A DNA stretch of 64,000 bases, taken from NCBI GenBank assembly GCA_024277815.1, contig JAJRUM010000020.1:1-64000 (forward strand), read 5' to 3'. The translations under genes and the position numbers were made by a program. Shown one piece after another: positions 44,728-54,622 of the stretch (position 1 is the stretch's first letter; every line of letters starts with the position of its first letter). The stretch comes from Gammaproteobacteria bacterium. Lineage in GTDB: Bacteria; Pseudomonadota; Gammaproteobacteria; Xanthomonadales; SZUA-36. The notes beneath the pieces were generated by a model that saw only the letters and a program-made list of their open reading frames with translations, had not been told where the DNA came from and did not search any database.

Positions 44728-47067
44728 ATGAAGCGCATTTTTTACAGATCCGGCCTGACTCTGACCTTTATCCTGGGTGCCTATTCCCCAACCACTTTGT
44801 TGGCTCAGGAATCGGATTTCATCCTCGAAGAGGTCATTGTCACAGCGCAAAAACGCGAACAGTCACTGCAGGAGGTGCCAGTAGCTGTCTCTGCATTTTC
44901 CGGTACGGATATCGCCAACGCTGAGATCCGCGATATTCGCAGCCTGCAATTATTGTCTCCCAGCGTGAATGTCACGCAGGCCGCAGCCGCCTACCAAACT
45001 ACCATTAGTATCCGTGGTATTGGCACTTCCGGGTTTAACCCGGGGCTTGAGCCCTCGGTCGGGGTGTTTGTTGACGGCGTCTACCGCAGCCGAACGGGCT
45101 CTTCCATCGGCGATTTCAATGAACTTGAACGGGTTGAGATACTCCGTGGACCACAGAGTACCCTGTACGGCAAAAACTCTTCTGCTGGCGTCATTGGGTA
45201 TTACACCAAGAAACCAGAATATGAATTCGGTGGTGAAGCAGAACTCGGACTTGGCAACTACAGCCGGAAAATTGCTTCTGCACGGGTCACGGGCCCTCTG
45301 ATCGATGACAAACTGGCTTTCAGCTTATCAGCCAATTACAACCAGCGTGATGGCTTTATCAAGAATCCTGCCCAGGACATCACGGTTAATGACCGCGACC
45401 GCTGGGCCGTTCGCGGTCAGCTTTTATGGGATGCGAGCGACAGCGTACAAGTGCGTTTCATCGCCGACGTATCACAACAGCGCGAACTGTGTTGTGCGGC
45501 ACCGTCTTTCATCAATGGACCAACAACACCCCTGATTGCAGCGCTGGGTGGTACCGTGGTCAGCCCAGCCGACCCATTTAACCGTGTGGTTAATTTTGAC
45601 AGCAAAATGCAGTCAAATATGGATGACGGTGGCGCCTCCATGCAGATTGACTGGGAAATCAATGACAGCGTTCTGTTCACTTCGATTACCGGTTACCGTG
45701 ATTTTGAAAGCGACACCGACTTCGACGCAGACTTCACCGATGTTGAACTGGTACGCTCACAAGGCAACCTGACCCAAATCAAAGCTTTCACTCAGGAATT
45801 CCGCTTTGCCTCCACCGGTGACAACCGGGTCGATTGGCAGGCAGGTGCTTTCTTCTACGACCAGGATCTGCATGTCGAGGGCAAGGTTCATTATGGCAAC
45901 CTGACCCGGCCTTACTTTGATGGGCTGACCGGTGGCGCCATCACCGGTGTGGAAAACGCGCTGGGATTCCCGCCAGGCATCTTTTTTGCACCGGGCACCG
46001 GTATGGTTTCTGAGATATTCGACTCGACCAGCAAAAGCTGGGCGCTGTTCGGCCAGACAGACATTCACCTGAATGATGCCTGGACCCTCACTGTTGGCCT
46101 GCGTTACACCGATGAAAGAAAAACCGGCAAAGGCAAGTTTTTTGTCATTGACCCCTGGGCCGCGTTGCCACTTGGTGCGTTCCTTCCCCCACCCGTTGCC
46201 CAGGCACTGGCGGGCACACAGATTTTTCCACCCGCGACTGATTTCGACAAAAAACGCACTGAAGGAGAGTGGTCTGGAAACCTGATACTTGCGTGGGATG
46301 TCAACGAATCACTGAACACTTACATTTCTTATAGCCGGGGTTACAAAGCAGGCGGATTCAACCTGGATCGTGCGGCGGGCTTCGCGAACCCCAGCTACAC
46401 CTTCGACCCGGAGTTTATTGACAACTATGAGATAGGCTTTAAATCCCGTTTCTGGGAAGGCCGTTCACAGTTGAACATTGCGCTGTTTTACCAGGACGTA
46501 CAGGATTTCCAGACAACGTTGTTCGATGGCATCAGGTTCAACCTTGCCAACGCTGGCGACATGGACATCTACGGTGTTGAACTCGAATCACAGACACAGC
46601 TAACCGAAAACCTGCACTGGTCGCTGGGCATCACCTATCTGGATGCAACCTATGCAAGCTATACGGATGCACCCTGTCCGATTTTCATCCCTGCGGTGTC
46701 CTGTGACCTCACCGGCGAACGCAAAGATGACGCGCCTAAATGGACCGGAACGACCAACCTGACCTGGGAGAAACCCATCAGCAGCAACCTGGCCCTGTTC
46801 CTGCGCGGCGAAGTCTACTATCGGGGCGAACGCTTCACAGCGGGCGACAACGATCCCAACTCGTTCATTGGTGGCACGACCTTGCTGAACGCCAGCATCG
46901 GCATTCACAACATTGATCAAACCTGGGATGTGCGCATCTGGGGCCGTAACCTGGCGGATGAAGAATTCCCGCAGATCATATTTGATACCGTCGTTCAGCC
47001 TGGCAGTTACAGCGGTTATCCGAATGACCCCAAGACGTACGGCATCACCGCCAGATTCTGGTTTTGA
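44728..47067 (+). CDS. TonB-dependent receptor
   Basis: About 779 aa outer-membrane receptor. The signal peptide MKRIFYRSGLTLTFILGAY ends near LLAQ; the TonB box region is ILEEVIVTAQKREQSLQEVP; the plug contains SIRGIGTSG, VDGVYRSRTG and LRGPQSTLYGKNSSAG; the barrel ends ITARFWF with a terminal Phe. The subgroup with EEVIVTAQKREQ often takes up organic compounds rather than iron. Start 44728 is preferred (GGGAG upstream); 44713 and the earlier frame start are too long. Divergent from the acylase, possibly importing its substrate. Confidence 0.93.
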   Translation: MKRIFYRSGLTLTFILGAYSPTTLLAQESDFILEEVIVTAQKREQSLQEVPVAVSAFSGTDIANAEIRDIRSLQLLSPSVNVTQAAAAYQTTISIRGIGTSGFNPGLEPSVGVFVDGVYRSRTGSSIGDFNELERVEILRGPQSTLYGKNSSAGVIGYYTKKPEYEFGGEAELGLGNYSRKIASARVTGPLIDDKLAFSLSANYNQRDGFIKNPAQDITVNDRDRWAVRGQLLWDASDSVQVRFIADVSQQRELCCAAPSFINGPTTPLIAALGGTVVSPADPFNRVVNFDSKMQSNMDDGGASMQIDWEINDSVLFTSITGYRDFESDTDFDADFTDVELVRSQGNLTQIKAFTQEFRFASTGDNRVDWQAGAFFYDQDLHVEGKVHYGNLTRPYFDGLTGGAITGVENALGFPPGIFFAPGTGMVSEIFDSTSKSWALFGQTDIHLNDAWTLTVGLRYTDERKTGKGKFFVIDPWAALPLGAFLPPPVAQALAGTQIFPPATDFDKKRTEGEWSGNLILAWDVNESLNTYISYSRGYKAGGFNLDRAAGFANPSYTFDPEFIDNYEIGFKSRFWEGRSQLNIALFYQDVQDFQTTLFDGIRFNLANAGDMDIYGVELESQTQLTENLHWSLGITYLDATYASYTDAPCPIFIPAVSCDLTGERKDDAPKWTGTTNLTWEKPISSNLALFLRGEVYYRGERFTAGDNDPNSFIGGTTLLNASIGIHNIDQTWDVRIWGRNLADEEFPQIIFDTVVQPGSYSGYPNDPKTYGITARFWF

Positions 47068-47122
47068 GCGATTGTTAAGGCCAGTTCACGAAAACCCGGG
47101 AGCAACCGGGTGTTAAATCAAG

Positions 47123-47150
47123 ACGGTCAGCTTAGCTGGCCGTTTTTTTT
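47123..47150 (+). terminator. rho-independent terminator after the TonB receptor
   Basis: ACGGTCAG and CTGGCCGT form a stem (one G-T pair) with a short loop, followed by eight T. The T-run overlaps the stop codon of the convergent FadL gene. Confidence 0.85.
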
Positions 47151-48525
47151 AGTGCCCCCAGCTATAGCTGACCTGAAAATCAAACTCATCATTGGTCAGT
47201 AAAATTCGCTGCTCAGAATCCAGTTGATTGGGGTGCTCAATAGACTCTTCCTCGGCATACATAAACGCAAAGCTCAGTTCGTGGCCATTACTCAGCTTGC
47301 GGGTAAAACCGGCCGTGTAGTGCGCCTCGGTGAGGTCGATCAGCATAATGTTGAAGGTATTCTCATTGATGGGCGTCGGCTGATCACTGATACTCATTCC
47401 GGCACGCACTGTCCAACGATCGTTCACATCCCAACTGGCACCGAAATTATAAATCGGCACATCCTTCCAACCAAAACCCGGCCCGTTTTTACCGCCCAGA
47501 CAACTGCTCAGATCGGTTCCGCCGAGGCCAGCACCCGGGCAAGCATACACATTGCTGAATGAATTCCCGAGGGCGTCAATTTCGGAATAGAAAATACGTT
47601 GTGCATCGATACTGAATGAAAACCTGTCAACAGGTTGCCAGGTCATACCCATCCTGACCCAGGAAGGAATATCCAGGTCGCCACCCGCCGTGAGCAGATC
47701 TGAATAATCACTGGACGAACCAATGTTAATTTTTGACTGGTACATGATACCGAAACTGAAGTGGTCACCGAGTCGTCGATGCAGGCCAATTTTCAGTCCG
47801 GCACCGTAATTGATGTCCCGGCCATTGCCACCCAGTTTGTCCGGTGCCTGCAGGCCGTTGCTCGCGGCAAACGTTTCGGTATACCTCGCCAGCCCACCCG
47901 TGCCTTTGACTTTCAGGCTCTGTGCTGCCAGTACTGCTGAAATACCGATGGCTGTCTGCTCGCCAAGTTTCTTTGCCCAGGTGACATCTACCAAAGCCTG
48001 TGACAGTTCGAGTGCAGTATCACCGTCACCATAGGTTCCCGGCAGGTTTACCACGCCCAGCGGACCATCTCCGTCCGGATCAAAACTCGCACCACCACCT
48101 TTGATTGATGTGCCAATGCCGTTGCGCATATAAAAAGCCCATGCAAACGCTGAGTTATTCTTCAACTGTCGGGTTTGCGCAAACTCCGGTGTAAAAAACA
48201 GATCATTGTCGCTATCCGTATCGGCTTCATCCAGGCTGAAAGCATCATTCGCGCCTTTGCTTCCCTCACCGAAAACCCGCAAATTTCGACGCGGCTGATA
48301 AATTGCTAAACCTACATCCATTCTGTCATCCAGAAAGGCCGCAACTGCAGGGTTGTTAACAATGGATATGGCATCTTCAGGCATGGCCATACCTGCGCCC
48401 GCCAACGCTTTATTTTTAGCACCGGTGCCATGCGGGAAGTAGCCATCGCTGGCAATGGCAATCTGGCTGACCATCAGGCAACCGAACAGCAGGGATACAC
48501 CTCGAGGGTATTTGATAGGCGACAT
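47149..48525 (-). CDS. FadL/TodX-family outer-membrane transporter
   Basis: 458 aa. Signal peptide ending near AIAS, followed by DGYFPHGTGAKNKALAGAG, the family's N-terminal hatch motif, and AISIVNNPA (the NPA element). The chain then runs as amphipathic strands to FDFQVSYSW. Such channels admit long-chain fatty acids or hydrophobic aromatics. The ATG at 48525 with AGAGGTT upstream gives the signal peptide; the frame before it is not conserved-looking. It lies just downstream of the RND pump genes in the same direction. Confidence 0.9.
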   Translation of the reverse strand: MSPIKYPRGVSLLFGCLMVSQIAIASDGYFPHGTGAKNKALAGAGMAMPEDAISIVNNPAVAAFLDDRMDVGLAIYQPRRNLRVFGEGSKGANDAFSLDEADTDSDNDLFFTPEFAQTRQLKNNSAFAWAFYMRNGIGTSIKGGGASFDPDGDGPLGVVNLPGTYGDGDTALELSQALVDVTWAKKLGEQTAIGISAVLAAQSLKVKGTGGLARYTETFAASNGLQAPDKLGGNGRDINYGAGLKIGLHRRLGDHFSFGIMYQSKINIGSSSDYSDLLTAGGDLDIPSWVRMGMTWQPVDRFSFSIDAQRIFYSEIDALGNSFSNVYACPGAGLGGTDLSSCLGGKNGPGFGWKDVPIYNFGASWDVNDRWTVRAGMSISDQPTPINENTFNIMLIDLTEAHYTAGFTRKLSNGHELSFAFMYAEEESIEHPNQLDSEQRILLTNDEFDFQVSYSWGH

Positions 48526-48606
48526 GGGTTTAACCTCTGAAATTAAGCGACGTATTATTGCACAAGTGACCTGCATACTGGTTGAAATATAGACTCTGGA
48601 CCAGCC

Positions 48607-49662
48607 TCAGGGCACGGGCAGGATCATATCCCCTTCAGCAAGCCCTGAAAGAATCTCAATTTGTCCGTCATTGACCCGTTGGCCGATGCGTACAAACCTG
48701 CGGTAACTATGCCCGCCTTTGACGACCCATACAAGGTCCAGCTGACCCACATGAGCGACTCTGTCTGCAGGTATCAGTAATTGTCTTTCACTTCCCGATG
48801 GAACCAACAGACGCGCGTACATACCCGGTAACATATCTTTGTCAAACGCCACTCCGGCTTTGACCAGAAAGCTGCGTGAACCCGGGTCGGCGGCTGGTAC
48901 CCGCTCTTCAATAACTGCATCTACGATCTTGTTCAGCGACGGGATCTCTACTTTTAGCGGCTGCCCGACTTCCAGGTCAAGCGCCAAATGTTCGCGCACC
49001 TGCGCTTCAACCCGCAGGTTTAGCGGGTTATAAAGCGCCAGTAATTTTGTACCCGGCTGGGCCGTGTCACCCGGCTCTGCAAAACGGTCGACGATTCGAC
49101 CGTTAAACGGCGCTACAATCTCGGTATAGGTCAAGGCCGTCCTGGACTCCTCCAAAGCCTGCCTGGCTGCTGCCAGCTCTGCAATCAATGTTTCGTGGCC
49201 GGCGACCGCCTTGTCAAGATCTGCAACTGACACAACACCTCCGGCCTGCAAATCCTTAACCCTCTTGAGGGTTTGCCTGGCTTCCTTCAACCGCGCTGAA
49301 ACTGCCCGCACATTCGCTTCCGCCTGCTGCACCTGGGCCTTGATGTCGGAGTTCTCCAGCTCCAGCATCAACTCACCCCGGGCAACCGTGTCGCCCGCAC
49401 GCACGTGAACTGCAGTGATCCTGGCCATTAGCCGGGATGAAACCAATGTTGCCTGTGTCGCTTCAACCGAAGCCGGAACCTTCTCAATAATAGTGACGTC
49501 TGCTGCAATCACCGCCACGGCCTGGTCGAGGCTCAATGGTTCAGGGCGGTTAACCCCCGGTTGTATTTTTTCACTGAACAACCCGGCCATCCAGGCAATC
49601 ATCAGCAACAATGCCGCGATGGCCAGTAACGGTACTACAATTTTATTCAGCGACTTTTTCAT
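48607..49662 (-). CDS. RND efflux periplasmic adaptor
   Basis: 351 aa membrane-fusion protein. N-terminal membrane anchor (IVVPLLAIAALLLMIAWMAG), lipoyl-like halves around VHVRAGDTVARGELMLELE and IVAPFNGRIVDRFAEPGDT, and a helical hairpin between them (VQQAEANVRAVSARLKEA). It bridges the inner-membrane pump to an outer-membrane channel, which is not encoded here. Overlaps the permease gene by ATGA. Confidence 0.92.
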   Translation of the reverse strand: MKKSLNKIVVPLLAIAALLLMIAWMAGLFSEKIQPGVNRPEPLSLDQAVAVIAADVTIIEKVPASVEATQATLVSSRLMARITAVHVRAGDTVARGELMLELENSDIKAQVQQAEANVRAVSARLKEARQTLKRVKDLQAGGVVSVADLDKAVAGHETLIAELAAARQALEESRTALTYTEIVAPFNGRIVDRFAEPGDTAQPGTKLLALYNPLNLRVEAQVREHLALDLEVGQPLKVEIPSLNKIVDAVIEERVPAADPGSRSFLVKAGVAFDKDMLPGMYARLLVPSGSERQLLIPADRVAHVGQLDLVWVVKGGHSYRRFVRIGQRVNDGQIEILSGLAEGDMILPVP

Positions 49663-52600
49663 GCTCTAACCCCGCTCTGCTCCGCCTGCTCACCGCTCTG
49701 CCGATCAAACACCAGCAGATACACAACCGGAACAACAATTAATGTAAACAATGTGGAAGCGACAATCCCAAATATAATTGCCAGCGCCAGACCACTGAAT
49801 ACCGGATCCAGTGTAATAATAAGGTTGCCCAGCAGTGTGGTACCGGCAGTCAATAGTACCGGCCGCATTCTGACCGCACCGGCTTGAATCAACGCCTCCT
49901 TTAAGGCCAGCCCCTGGGCTCTCGCCTGATCAATAAACTCAACCAGGATCAGTGAGTTACGCACCACAATACCCGCTAGCGCGATCATGCCAATCATCGC
50001 TGTCGCTGTGAACAGCACCGGCTCTGGTGCACCGGCAATGACCCGCTCACCAACTGTATTAAGCAACCAGAAACCCGGGAAAATGCCTATGATCGTCAGC
50101 GGAATTGCGGACATGATAATCAACGAAAGTACCGTGGAAGTGGTCTGAATCCGCAGCACAATAAATATACCTACCAGGGCAAATGCGAACGCCAGGCCCA
50201 TATCCCGAAAAACGTCCAGCGTTATTTTCCACTCACCTTCACCGGTCCAGGAAACCGAGACATCCTCCGGAATGCTCCATGGATCGTTGCCCCCGCTGTC
50301 TATAAAGCTGCGCATCTTCCAGTCTTTCGCTTCCGCCGCCTGTGCCTGACCACCAAGGTCTGCACTGACATCGGCAATAACCTCTGCCGGGGTACGGCCA
50401 GACACCTCCGCCGTAACATACACAACGGGGCGCAAGTCCTTGCGATGAATGGGCTGGTCTGCAAACCCGTACTCAAAATGGCCCAACTCGCCAAGCGCTA
50501 CCAATGGACGCGGTGCAGTATCCAGCCCCTGCGCAGAACTGAGCTGCACCACGCCCGGCCGGCCCTTGACCTGCAAACGCTCAAAATCGTTGGCACTGAC
50601 CCGTTCCGAAGGCGCCAGGCGCATTTCGATCGGCAAGGGTACGGATTCGCGTGGCAGCTGCATGAAACCGACCTGGTAGCCGTGATTGGCCATCAACAGA
50701 GTATTGTTGATATCGTCGGTGGCCACACCTGACAACGCTGCTTTCTGCTTGTCAACAATGAAACGCCAGCGCTTCTGCGGACTCTGTATGGTGGAGTCCA
50801 CTTCAACCACAAACGGTTCGCGCTGGAGCCGGGCAATCAGGGTCTCAGCAGCTTGCTGCTGTACCGTGTACGGCGTCAGCCATTCGCCGTAGACTTCTGC
50901 GACCAGGGTACTCATCACAGGCGGGCCAGGCGGAACTTCCACCACCTTGATACTGATGCCATCGACGTTTAACGGTGCGAGTACCTCACGTAAACGCAAT
51001 ACCACGCCATGGGACTGGTGGTCACGCAGGTTCTTATCAACGAGGGTCAGGCGCAGGTCTGCCATGTTGACGCCCATGCGCTGGTAGTAACGCCTTACCA
51101 TGCCATTAAAATCTATTGGCGACGGTGTGCCCACAAATGCTGCAATTGCCCTCACCTCCGGTAGCATGCTGACGACCGCAGAGACCTGCCTCGCTACCGA
51201 CGCAGTGTATTCCAGGCTGCTGCTTTCGGGCATATCGATAACGATTTGCAGTTCATTCTTGTTGTCAAACGGTAACAGCTTTAACGGCACCAACCTGAAT
51301 ACAGGCAGCAGAGCAACGGCAACAAACAACACGCCGACCAGCCACAGAACTGCCTTGGCCTTGCGCCGATCGTTCAGTAGCGGACCTATCAGCCGCTGGT
51401 AACTGCCATTCAGGCCTTCAACCGCAGCATCGCTCTCATGCTTATCTGGCACGTGGCCCCTGAGCAACTTACTGGCCAACCAGGGTGTTACCAGAAAGGC
51501 CACCACGGTACTGGTGATCACACTGACTGGGACGTTAAATGCCATCGGCGCCATGTAAGGGCCCATCATGCCGGTAATAAATGCCAGCGGAATGAATGCC
51601 AGCACAATCGTTACCGTGGACATCAGCAACGGCACCCGGATCTCGGCCATCGCGGCCACGATGCGGTCTTTGAAATCCCCCCCGCCCCTGGCGATGAAGC
51701 GGGAAATGTTGTCAACACCCGTAATCGGATCATCGACCAGCAAACCCAATGACAGAATCAGGGCAAACAGCGTCACGCGGTTGATCGTATAGCCAAACGC
51801 CAAATCAAGCGCCAGCGATACGCCATAGCAGATCGGCACGGCCAGACCCACCACCAGCGCCGGTCGCCAGCCGAGAAAAACACCAATAAAAATCACCACG
51901 GTAAACACTGCAAAACCCAAACTGGAGGTCAGGTTATTGACCTTCTCATCAGCGGTCTGGCCGTAATCGCGAATGACTTCAATGTGGATCTCAGGCGGTA
52001 AGACTTCACGTTTCAGTTGTGCCATCAAACGATGAACATTCTCCGCTACGGCTACGGCATTGCTGCCACGCTGTTTGGCGACACTGATACTGACCATCGG
52101 GAAACCGTCTTTTCCGGCCTCGTATGATGGGTGCCCGGGGGCAAAATCCAGCCAGGTATAGTAATCAGGCTCCGCCGGGCCATCTACAATTTCTGCAATA
52201 TCGCCAAGATAAACCGGAATACCATCGATGACGTTAACCACAAATGAGTTGAGCTCTTCAACTGAACGTACAAAGTCGCCGCTTTCCAATACGATGGACT
52301 CATTGTTATAAGCCCACTGATCCACTGCCTGAAGCACATTTGATACTTTTAGCGCCGTAAAAATATCTGCCGCCGTCGACTTGTGGGCCCCCATGCTTTC
52401 CGGGTCGATCAGTATCCTGACTGTTCGCGGACGGCCGCCCACCACATTGACCTCAGATGTTTGTGGGATGCCCTGCAGATAAGTTGAGACCTCTTCCGCC
52501 AGTCGCCTCAACTCAAAATCACCATATTGAACCGGGTCATCACTCCACAGCGACAACAACACGATAGGAACATCATCAACTTCAATGGGACGCAACATCC

Positions 52601-52985
52601 AGCGAGAAACTACATCGGGCACTTTGTCCTGGTTGGCATATAGCTTGTTGTAAGTATTCAAAATAGATATTTCGCGATCTTCACCCACATAGAAAGCCAG
52701 CGTTACAGCGGCTTTACCTGTCGCAGAAGTCGAATAAACATGTTCGACACCAGGGATCTGGGACAGCAGCTTCTCCACAGGTATCGCAACCTGCCGCGCA
52801 ATCTGCTCCGCACTCAAGCCCGGTGCCTCGATCAGAACATCGACCATCGGCACAACGATCTGCGGCTCTTCCTCACGCGGCGTTAACTGCAACGCAAAAA
52901 TGCCGGCGGCCATGGCGAGCACAAAAATAGCCAGTGGCACACCGCCACCCAGCGTGGACTTTATAATTCGGTCAAATGCATTCAT
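49659..52985 (-). CDS. RND efflux pump permease
   Basis: 1108 aa inner-membrane proton antiporter of the HAE1-like type. First TM segment then REEEPQIVVPMVDV; GLSAEQIARQVAIPVEKLL; the TM4 relay in LGLLVDDPITGVDNI (two Asp kept, with Pro-Ile-Thr instead of the usual Ala-Ile-Val); FIPLAFITGMMGPYM; and the C-terminal ALAGIVVRNSLILVEFI. Pattern and length fit pumps for lipophilic compounds. It overlaps upp upstream and the adaptor downstream by ATGA, so the three genes form one unit. Confidence 0.93.
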   Translation of the reverse strand: MNAFDRIIKSTLGGGVPLAIFVLAMAAGIFALQLTPREEEPQIVVPMVDVLIEAPGLSAEQIARQVAIPVEKLLSQIPGVEHVYSTSATGKAAVTLAFYVGEDREISILNTYNKLYANQDKVPDVVSRWMLRPIEVDDVPIVLLSLWSDDPVQYGDFELRRLAEEVSTYLQGIPQTSEVNVVGGRPRTVRILIDPESMGAHKSTAADIFTALKVSNVLQAVDQWAYNNESIVLESGDFVRSVEELNSFVVNVIDGIPVYLGDIAEIVDGPAEPDYYTWLDFAPGHPSYEAGKDGFPMVSISVAKQRGSNAVAVAENVHRLMAQLKREVLPPEIHIEVIRDYGQTADEKVNNLTSSLGFAVFTVVIFIGVFLGWRPALVVGLAVPICYGVSLALDLAFGYTINRVTLFALILSLGLLVDDPITGVDNISRFIARGGGDFKDRIVAAMAEIRVPLLMSTVTIVLAFIPLAFITGMMGPYMAPMAFNVPVSVITSTVVAFLVTPWLASKLLRGHVPDKHESDAAVEGLNGSYQRLIGPLLNDRRKAKAVLWLVGVLFVAVALLPVFRLVPLKLLPFDNKNELQIVIDMPESSSLEYTASVARQVSAVVSMLPEVRAIAAFVGTPSPIDFNGMVRRYYQRMGVNMADLRLTLVDKNLRDHQSHGVVLRLREVLAPLNVDGISIKVVEVPPGPPVMSTLVAEVYGEWLTPYTVQQQAAETLIARLQREPFVVEVDSTIQSPQKRWRFIVDKQKAALSGVATDDINNTLLMANHGYQVGFMQLPRESVPLPIEMRLAPSERVSANDFERLQVKGRPGVVQLSSAQGLDTAPRPLVALGELGHFEYGFADQPIHRKDLRPVVYVTAEVSGRTPAEVIADVSADLGGQAQAAEAKDWKMRSFIDSGGNDPWSIPEDVSVSWTGEGEWKITLDVFRDMGLAFAFALVGIFIVLRIQTTSTVLSLIIMSAIPLTIIGIFPGFWLLNTVGERVIAGAPEPVLFTATAMIGMIALAGIVVRNSLILVEFIDQARAQGLALKEALIQAGAVRMRPVLLTAGTTLLGNLIITLDPVFSGLALAIIFGIVASTLFTLIVVPVVYLLVFDRQSGEQAEQSGVRA

Positions 52986-53647
52986 AGCCAGGTCTTGTCA
53001 CCATATGCCAGATCACCGGCATCGCCCAAACCCGGCACAATGTAGGCTCTCGGGGTTAGTTTATTGTCAATTGCTGCCGCCCAGACAGTTGTCTCGTCAG
53101 GCATATTCTGCTGCACAAAATTAATACCTTGTTCACTCGCAATGACCGTGGCCACATGAATCTGCTGTGGTCTGCCTCTTTCCAGCAAGGCTTTGTACGC
53201 AAGCACCATGGAAGACCCGGTCGCCAGCATGGGATCGCACAATATCACGGTCTTGCCCTCGATTCCCGGACTGGCAAGGTACTCCACTTCAACCTCAAAT
53301 GCGTCAGCGTCATTATGGTGGACCCGATAAGCGGAAATGAAGCTGTTCTCTGCCTGATCAAATACATTCAACAGCCCCTGGTGTAATGGCAGACCTGCAC
53401 GCAGGATTGTCGCTAACACAGGTTGTTCAGGCAGCACGTGGCAATCACAAACACCAAGTGGGGTTGTGACCGGCCTGATTTCATAGCGCAGAGTTTTACT
53501 GATCTCATAGGCAATTATCTCACCCACCCGTTCCAGGTTGCGGCGGAAACGTAACCGGTCAAGCTGAATATCCGTGTCGCGGATCTCAGACATAAACTGG
53601 TTTAAAACAGAGTGTTGCAAGCTCAGGTTGTGGACTTTCCCATTCAT
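52982..53647 (-). CDS. upp: uracil phosphoribosyltransferase
   Basis: About 221 aa; salvages uracil to UMP with PRPP. The PRPP loop is CDPMLATGSSMVLAYK, the uracil-binding end is YIVPGLGDAGDLAYG, and ATILRAGLPLHQGLL is also conserved. Divergence at the N terminus resembles the Upp branch found in many non-enteric bacteria. The ATG at 53647 is preferred; the frame is open to 53692. Its stop overlaps the start of the RND permease by ATGA, an unusual partnership. Confidence 0.9.
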   Translation of the reverse strand: MNGKVHNLSLQHSVLNQFMSEIRDTDIQLDRLRFRRNLERVGEIIAYEISKTLRYEIRPVTTPLGVCDCHVLPEQPVLATILRAGLPLHQGLLNVFDQAENSFISAYRVHHNDADAFEVEVEYLASPGIEGKTVILCDPMLATGSSMVLAYKALLERGRPQQIHVATVIASEQGINFVQQNMPDETTVWAAAIDNKLTPRAYIVPGLGDAGDLAYGDKTWL

Positions 53648-53904
53648 CGTGGCAGACCCTGCAAAAACTGGAATTCTAACATGCAACAGCACCCTGTTTA
53701 ACTACATGCCGGAATTGAATACCGTCATGAGCCCGGTTGGTAATTCCAGGCCAGAACGTGTCCCTGTTAGGCCCTGTTTAACCCGTACCTGCCCGTCAAC
53801 TCGTTCCCGGTCTCGCCTTCCGGTGGCTACATGGTATAGTTACGCCCTGAATTTTCAGGTTGCTATCGCAATCATCGACAAATCCAATACTTAAGGAGTT
53901 ATCC

Positions 53905-54543
53905 ATGATGAATGTTTTTTCTGCCGGACGTAAGCTGATACCAGGCCTGATGCTTGTATTTTTTACCGGATCACTGCTGGCTGAAACCACGATCCCGGCA
54001 AACTATGTCAAACCGGGTCTTGACCTCAGCAAATACAGCAAGGTTCTGGTCAAACCGCTGAACATCGATAACATCGAAGTGCTTAAGCCCGCCTGGGAAC
54101 AGGCTGACCCCGAAGTCTGGACTTTCGAACACGGTACCGGTGAAGCGGTTCAAAAGCTGTTCATGGATGCCATGCACAATGAACTGGAAGTCATCGGAGG
54201 CTATCCATTGGTTTCCAGCTCAGGTGATGATGTATTGCGCCTCGAGGTCGAGGTATTGAGTATTACACCCTATACCAAACCGGGTGCACAATCCGGTGAC
54301 GAAGGCTATGAAGTTGAAACACTGGGTTCCGGAGAACTGGTTATTTCTGCAGAAATCAGAGACTCCAGAACGCGGGAATTACTGGTCCTCGTTGAAGGCG
54401 AAAGGGCAATCGGCAACGAATATAAGAAGCTCAACCGTAAAAACCACATTGAGAATCTAAGTAATTTATTTGCAGGCTGGGGTGCAAAAATTCGTGAAGC
54501 GCTGAACAAAGACCGAGTTCAGAGCGGCAAGCACGATCACTGA
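53905..54543 (+). CDS. secreted DUF3313-like protein
   Basis: About 212 aa. Signal peptide (LIPGLMLVFFTGSLLAE), then NYVKPGLDLSKYSKVLVKPL, a pattern seen in DUF3313-type envelope proteins, with LRLEVEVLSITPY and ISAEIRDSRTRELLVLVEG later. There is no lipobox cysteine, so it is probably periplasmic. The ATGs at 53905 and 53908 both follow AAGGAG at 53893. Function unknown; single-gene unit with its own terminator. Confidence 0.7.
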   Translation: MMNVFSAGRKLIPGLMLVFFTGSLLAETTIPANYVKPGLDLSKYSKVLVKPLNIDNIEVLKPAWEQADPEVWTFEHGTGEAVQKLFMDAMHNELEVIGGYPLVSSSGDDVLRLEVEVLSITPYTKPGAQSGDEGYEVETLGSGELVISAEIRDSRTRELLVLVEGERAIGNEYKKLNRKNHIENLSNLFAGWGAKIREALNKDRVQSGKHDH

Positions 54544-54560
54544 CAGTCATACTGTATACA

Positions 54561-54599
54561 TCGGCGACCTCCACATCTGTGCAGGGGTCGCCGATTTTC
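54561..54599 (+). terminator. rho-independent terminator
   Basis: TCGGCGACC and GGTCGCCGA form a perfect 9-bp stem, then TTTTCT, starting 18 bp after the stop at 54543. Confidence 0.88.
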
Positions 54600-54622
54600 T
54601 GCCTCACCCGTCCCTCACATAC

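Noticed and set aside
53700-53850. Promoter with TATAGT near 53834 for the DUF3313-like gene
   Set aside because: A -10-like hexamer is present but no acceptable -35 element is found at 16-18 bp, so I did not list it.
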